Source: Eubacterium aggregans
GTDB lineage: Bacteria; Bacillota; Clostridia; Eubacteriales; Eubacteriaceae
Assembly: GCF_900107815.1 (NCBI RefSeq)
Contig: NZ_FNRK01000009.1
Span: 1-64,000 of the forward strand
DNA: 64,000 nt
Reading direction: 5' to 3'
Positions within the stretch are counted from its first letter, which is position 1. Each line of letters opens with the position of its first letter. The notes below the pieces were generated by a model, which worked only from the letters and a program-made list of their open reading frames with translations, searched no databases and was not told where the DNA came from. The translations under genes were made by a program, and so were the position numbers. Below, piece by piece: positions 60,260-64,000 of the stretch.

Positions 60260-61558
60260 TTATGCATCAATGAGCTGATCCTGGAGCTTTCTTAGCTGGA
60301 CAACCAGGCTATCGTGGTTCAGTTCCACATCCGCATAGGTGATGATTTCTCCAGCCGCCTTGGGTACAAGCAGCTTTGTCTGGGCATCCACCAGCCCCAT
60401 GGGCAGTGCCCCCATGGCATCGGATTCCGTGGCCGCCATAATGGTCCCACGGATCGTATATCCCCCGATGCCATCAAAGATTTCACCCGGAATCAAATCC
60501 TTTTTGGCCACCGTCACGACCTCAGCCATGCGGCCGCAGCTGGGCACAATGGTGGGCTCATGATCAATCACGGCTTTAGCAATGGAGGATGGCGTTTCTA
60601 CGCTGGTTAAGTGGAAGGGGCGGTACAGGGCATAATTAGGCCCATCCCCCATTTCAATATATTTCAAGGTCGCCATAATATCTGGTTCATCGGTGCTGCA
60701 GATCACAAAGACCCCAGGGGCAACGCCGTTGATATATTCCACCACCCCATAGCGATTAAGGACACCGCCTTCGCTTTTCAGGCTGAGTACCTGGGGCAGA
60801 TGCTTCGCATCACTCTCAGCACCATGGCCCCCCACCACATCCGGGATAAAACCCGTGGCGTTAGCCATGGCGGCCATTTCCACCATGGTTTTAGTGCCAT
60901 CTTTAAAGGCGCAAATCATCCGTGGGCTGGCACCTTTAACCTCTGCGATTTCTTTAACCGATTCCGGGGTGCAATCCAGGATAACCGGATTATTTTTTCC
61001 TTTCCCCACAACCCGAACCTCAAAGCCTAAAGAATCGGCCAGGTCAAAAAGCTCCATCACAGCGCCTGGCTCATCCCCAGCACTGCCCGTGTAAACCACC
61101 CCGGCATTCTGGGCCATTTTATAAAGGATATGTCCAATGCATACATCGGTCTCTACGTTGAGCATGACGATATGCTTGCCGTGGTTGATGGCATCCATGG
61201 CAATTTTAGCCCCAGCTTCTGGAACACCCGTGGCATCCACTGCACAGTCCAGGGTGGCACATTTGGTGGCCAATTCGTCATTGAGGGTTCCAACAAATTT
61301 ACCCTCTGCCAAAATGCGGTTTCCCTCTGCCACAGTATCCGCCAGTTCATAATCCTGACCTTCTTTATAACCAGCCCGTGCAAAGGCTGCTTTAACAGCC
61401 CCAAGCTTATGGTCCACCACCACTGCCGGGCGCATCCCTTTCATCCTGGAAATCTGACCAACCAGGGTGATGCCCATTTGTCCCATCCCCACAATGCCAA
61501 CTTGAATGGGATTTCCCTCAGCCTCACGTTTCCTCAGCTTATGACTGACATTAATCAT
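60260..61558 (-). CDS. SAF-domain NAD(P)-dependent oxidoreductase, second copy (DRL-like)
   Basis: 432 residues, colinear with the protein at 35180-36481: VGIVGMGQMGITLVGQ, TLDCAVDATGVPEAGAKIAMDAINHGKHIVMLNVETDVCIGH as region, YTGSAGDEPGAVMELF, GKGKNNPVILDCTPESV and IFDGIGGYTIRGTIMAA. Roughly two thirds of positions look identical by eye. The Rossmann, central and SAF domains are all intact. It stands alone, ahead of a MerR gene, with TATAAT upstream on the minus strand at about 61633. Its substrate is unknown; a DXR-like or polyol-phosphate role is inferred from homology. Confidence 0.83.
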   Translation of the reverse strand: MINVSHKLRKREAEGNPIQVGIVGMGQMGITLVGQISRMKGMRPAVVVDHKLGAVKAAFARAGYKEGQDYELADTVAEGNRILAEGKFVGTLNDELATKCATLDCAVDATGVPEAGAKIAMDAINHGKHIVMLNVETDVCIGHILYKMAQNAGVVYTGSAGDEPGAVMELFDLADSLGFEVRVVGKGKNNPVILDCTPESVKEIAEVKGASPRMICAFKDGTKTMVEMAAMANATGFIPDVVGGHGAESDAKHLPQVLSLKSEGGVLNRYGVVEYINGVAPGVFVICSTDEPDIMATLKYIEMGDGPNYALYRPFHLTSVETPSSIAKAVIDHEPTIVPSCGRMAEVVTVAKKDLIPGEIFDGIGGYTIRGTIMAATESDAMGALPMGLVDAQTKLLVPKAAGEIITYADVELNHDSLVVQLRKLQDQLIDA

Positions 61559-61692
61559 TTTTTTACCTCTCTTTTTTCAAATGTAAAATTAAAAGATTGT
61601 TTTCTTAAGTCTGTTTGTATTATACTGCATTTTGCATGAAAATTCGACCATTGTTATTTCCTTAACATGATGAATTAAGAAAATACTCAGAA

Positions 61693-61722
61693 CAAAAAAG
61701 GAACCATCCCAATGATGGCTCC
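61693..61722 (-). terminator. Terminator of the argS-tcdA-zinc ribbon operon
   Basis: In minus-strand sense GGAGCCATC, loop, GATGGTTCC (one G-U pair), then T6. It is 8 nt after the zinc-ribbon stop. Confidence 0.9.
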
Positions 61723-61730
61723 TAAAATTT

Positions 61731-62051
61731 TTATTTTTTCTTTTCTTCCTGTTCCCATTCCTTGTATACCCGGTAGGGTTTGGTGATCACCCGGTAGGGC
61801 AGGGATTTAATAAAGCCATTGAGATCCGCCTGCATTTCCTTAGTCATCCGCCCGGGCTTACTCATGACCCGGTCGACGAAGTCCTCTTTAAAATGGGCCT
61901 GAATATACTCTTGGTTAATTTGAATCGCCATGCCACACTCCGTGCAGGTGATTCGATGAATTTGGCCATCCCGATATTCGATTTTATGGTCTGTATCCTT
62001 GTCACAATTCAAGCAGAACAGATACGCATCCATATTCGTCTTCGACATCAT
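61731..62051 (-). CDS. Zinc-ribbon protein of unknown function
   Basis: 106 residues. Two Cys pairs, FCLNCDKDT and ITCTECGMA (near 13-40), are spaced as in a zinc ribbon. The C-terminal half is helical and basic (KSLPYRVITKPYRVYKEWEQ). Similar short proteins with YLFCLNCDK starts are widespread in Firmicutes without assigned function. It follows tcdA by 6 nt, so it is cotranscribed with argS and tcdA, hinting at an RNA-related role. Confidence 0.75.
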   Translation of the reverse strand: MMSKTNMDAYLFCLNCDKDTDHKIEYRDGQIHRITCTECGMAIQINQEYIQAHFKEDFVDRVMSKPGRMTKEMQADLNGFIKSLPYRVITKPYRVYKEWEQEEKKK

Positions 62052-62057
62052 AATCTC

Positions 62058-62753
62058 CTAATTTGGGGACACATTGCTTCCCAGTAAATCCTTCACAACG
62101 GTGGCGGCAATGAGTAATCCAGCCGCCCCGGGCACAAAGCTCATACTGCCCGGGGGCGTTACCTTTATGGATGGCTCTTCCCGGGAATAGACGACCTTGA
62201 CCTTTTTAATCCCCCGAAGCTTAAGCTCCCGACGCATCACCTTGGCCAAGGGACACACACTGGTTTTTTCAATCATCGCCACTTCAAAACGGCTTGGGTC
62301 CATCTTATTCCCTGTCCCCATGCAGGAAATCACAGGTGTCCCCTTCCGATGGCATTCTTCAATAATGGCCAGCTTAGCCGTCACCATATCCACCGCATCG
62401 ATGGCGTAATCGTAATTCTCAAGACCAAAGGTCTGGATATTTTCCGGGAGGACACAGGCGGAAAGGGCCTGAACATCCACCGCTGGATTAATTTCCCGGT
62501 ATCGGGCTGCAGCGACAGCTACCTTTTCCTCTCCAATGGTGGTATGCAGGGCAATGAGCTGCCGGTTGAGGTTCGTTTCATCCACCACATCCTTATCCAC
62601 AAGGGTCATATGACCGATGCCAGAGCGTACCAGGGCCTCGGACACATAGGAGCCAACGCCGCCAAGGCCAAAGAGGATCACCCGGGCGGACTGGAGGTGT
62701 TTGATTCCCTGGCTGCCAATGATTTTTTCGGTTCTTGCAAATTGGGTGATCAT
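62058..62753 (-). CDS. tcdA: tRNA threonylcarbamoyladenosine dehydratase
   Basis: 231 residues from ATG 62753 (AAGGAAGAGG upstream); the in-frame extension to 62858 is rejected. E1-like adenylation domain: VILFGLGGVGSYVSEALVRSGIGH (region near 25-48), DKDVVDETNLNRQLIALHTTIG, DAVDMVTAKLAI and ISCMGTGNKMDPS. TcdA (CsdL) cyclises t6A37 to ct6A in tRNAs. Downstream of argS, both acting on tRNA. Confidence 0.93.
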   Translation of the reverse strand: MITQFARTEKIIGSQGIKHLQSARVILFGLGGVGSYVSEALVRSGIGHMTLVDKDVVDETNLNRQLIALHTTIGEEKVAVAAARYREINPAVDVQALSACVLPENIQTFGLENYDYAIDAVDMVTAKLAIIEECHRKGTPVISCMGTGNKMDPSRFEVAMIEKTSVCPLAKVMRRELKLRGIKKVKVVYSREEPSIKVTPPGSMSFVPGAAGLLIAATVVKDLLGSNVSPN

Positions 62754-62863
62754 GGCCTCTTCCTTTCTTGCCGATAGTGCTAACCGTCGATTCTCAACAA
62801 ACGCCTTGCTTTTATTCGCTCCGTGCTTCGCACTGCGCTCACGCAAGGCTGTTAGCATACGTG

Positions 62864-64000
62864 CTACATGTGATCCGGAGCTTCTACCCCAAGGATACCC
62901 AGAACGTTTTTGAGGACCTGGCGAGTGGATAAGACCAAGGCCAGACGGGCCTTCATCAACGCCACATCTTCTACCCGAACGCGGCAGGCGTTGTAGAAGG
63001 TGTGGAAGGCGGAGGCCAAATCGATGGCGTATCGGGTAATCCGGCTGGGATCGTTCTTATCTTCTGCCACAACGATGGCACCCGGCAGATCTGACAGCAT
63101 TTCCATCAGATCCATTTCTTCCTTGGCCGTCAATAAGGTTAAGTCAGCAGCGGCCGCATCCGTCACATTCCCTTCCATTTGACGGAGAATGCTGCAAATC
63201 CGAGCATGGGCATACTGCACATAGAACACCGGGTTTTCATTGGATTCCTGAATCGCCAGATCCAAATCGAAATCAAAGTGGCTGTCCGGTGAGCGCAAGT
63301 TAAAGAATACCCGGGCCGCGTCTACACCAACCATATCTAAAAGTTCGGTCAGGCCGATAGCCTTCCCCTTCCGCTTGGACATCCGTACCGGCTCCCCATC
63401 CTTCACCAGGCGCACCAACTGCATAATGACAATGTGCAGACGGTCTGGATTGACCCCGGCGGCTTCCATGGCGGCCTTCAGTCGCGCAATGTGGCCGTGA
63501 TGGTCCGCTCCCCAGACATTGACACTACGGTCGAATCCCCGGGTGATGAGCTTATTTAAATGATAGGCGATATCCCCCATAAAGTAGGTGGGCAAACCGT
63601 TCTGGCGGATGAGGACATCGTCCTTCTCACAGCCATAATCTGTGGTTTTAAACCAAACGGCACCATCTTCTTCGTATACCGCCCCCCGATCCTTGAGGGT
63701 CTGTAGTGCCGCTTCAATTTCCCCATCATCGTAGAGGCTCTGCTCGGAGAACCAAACATCGTAGTCCACCCCATAAGTATTCATATCCTCGTGCATTTTT
63801 TTAAGGTTTTTTTCCAGGGCGTATTCCACAAAGACAGCCTTACGTTCTTCCTCCGGCATCTCTAAAAGTACCCGACAGGCCTCTGCACCACCTTTTGCGT
63901 CAATGTACTCTTCCATGTGTACCTGGATATCCTTCCCCTGATAGCCATCCTCCGGGAAGGGAAGATCTTCCCCTAAAAGCTGTCTAAAACGGACGTCCAG
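62864..64000 (-). CDS. argS: Arginyl-tRNA synthetase, C-terminal part, 5' end beyond window
   Basis: 379 residues are visible; the frame remains open at base 64000 (LDVRFRQLLGEDLPFPEDGY at the edge). Class I synthetase features are GDIAYHLNKLITRGFDRSVNVWGADHHGHIARLKAAM as the region near the middle, the KMSKS-equivalent RMSKRKGKAI, and the DALR anticodon-binding domain at the end (QYAHARICSILRQM, YNACRVRVED). It charges tRNA-Arg. About one third of the protein (N-terminal Arg_S and HIGH motif) is missing from this window. Confidence 0.96.
   Translation of the reverse strand: MDVRFRQLLGEDLPFPEDGYQGKDIQVHMEEYIDAKGGAEACRVLLEMPEEERKAVFVEYALEKNLKKMHEDMNTYGVDYDVWFSEQSLYDDGEIEAALQTLKDRGAVYEEDGAVWFKTTDYGCEKDDVLIRQNGLPTYFMGDIAYHLNKLITRGFDRSVNVWGADHHGHIARLKAAMEAAGVNPDRLHIVIMQLVRLVKDGEPVRMSKRKGKAIGLTELLDMVGVDAARVFFNLRSPDSHFDFDLDLAIQESNENPVFYVQYAHARICSILRQMEGNVTDAAAADLTLLTAKEEMDLMEMLSDLPGAIVVAEDKNDPSRITRYAIDLASAFHTFYNACRVRVEDVALMKARLALVLSTRQVLKNVLGILGVEAPDHM

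Overview
The window looks like chromosome from an anaerobic, fermentative Firmicute of the class Clostridia, possibly Eubacteriaceae-like (inference from content; no rRNA or other phylogenetic marker was compared). Supporting signs are AGGAGG-type ribosome sites, near-consensus TTGACA-N17-TATAAT promoters, SorC, PadR and MerR regulators, a glucitol-type PTS with its own HPr, TRAP uptake, ETF-coupled acyl-CoA dehydrogenases and a reductive pyrimidine pathway. No rRNA, tRNA, CRISPR array or intact transposase was seen.

Left (1-11435, minus strand): one long operon for an unidentified acidic sugar or cyclitol. A TRAP transporter (DctPQM) is followed by a UroD-family protein, a creatininase-family hydrolase, an Ldh_2-type reductase, an SDR dehydrogenase, an L-fucose-isomerase-like protein, an HpcH/HpaI aldolase, an SMP-30 lactonase and a DUF1537 acid-sugar kinase cut by the window edge. 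A divergent AraC regulator is translationally coupled to an ABC-F ATPase. Middle-left (14.5-31.7 kb): glycerol dehydrogenase, a frameshifted 7TM-PAS-GGDEF gene, a COG0523 GTPase with a PadR repressor, a divergent SorC locus (G3PDH-like dehydrogenase, FGGY kinase, transaldolase-like aldolase), a solute-binding lipoprotein broken by a stop codon next to a membrane diguanylate cyclase, and the housekeeping genes ispF, mtnN, alr and split transketolase.

Middle (32-41.7 kb): a decayed Fic gene whose 3' end is repeated 1.43 kb downstream as a perfect 65-bp direct repeat. Between the copies lie a promoter, a structured leader with an intrinsic terminator, a secreted Gly-rich protein and a small membrane protein. 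Next comes a glucitol-type PTS operon in which a SAF-domain (DRL/COG4091-like) oxidoreductase sits where sorbitol-6-phosphate dehydrogenase would be expected, plus HPr and a divergent SorC regulator. A 5'-truncated CoA-transferase follows.

Right (41.8-58.9 kb, minus strand): the genes read as a route from uracil or thymine through dihydropyrimidine, N-carbamoyl-beta-alanine and beta-alanine to beta-alanyl-CoA, acryloyl-CoA and propionyl-CoA: PreT/PreA, dihydropyrimidinase, M20 carbamoylase, a class III CoA-transferase, two hotdog proteins resembling beta-alanyl-CoA:ammonia lyase, two acyl-CoA dehydrogenases and EtfAB, with a DUF1097 membrane protein leading the operon. This gene-level reconstruction of pyrimidine fermentation is the main system proposed here. 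The window ends with a MerR/GyrI regulator, a second SAF-domain oxidoreductase, a zinc-ribbon protein, tcdA and partial argS.
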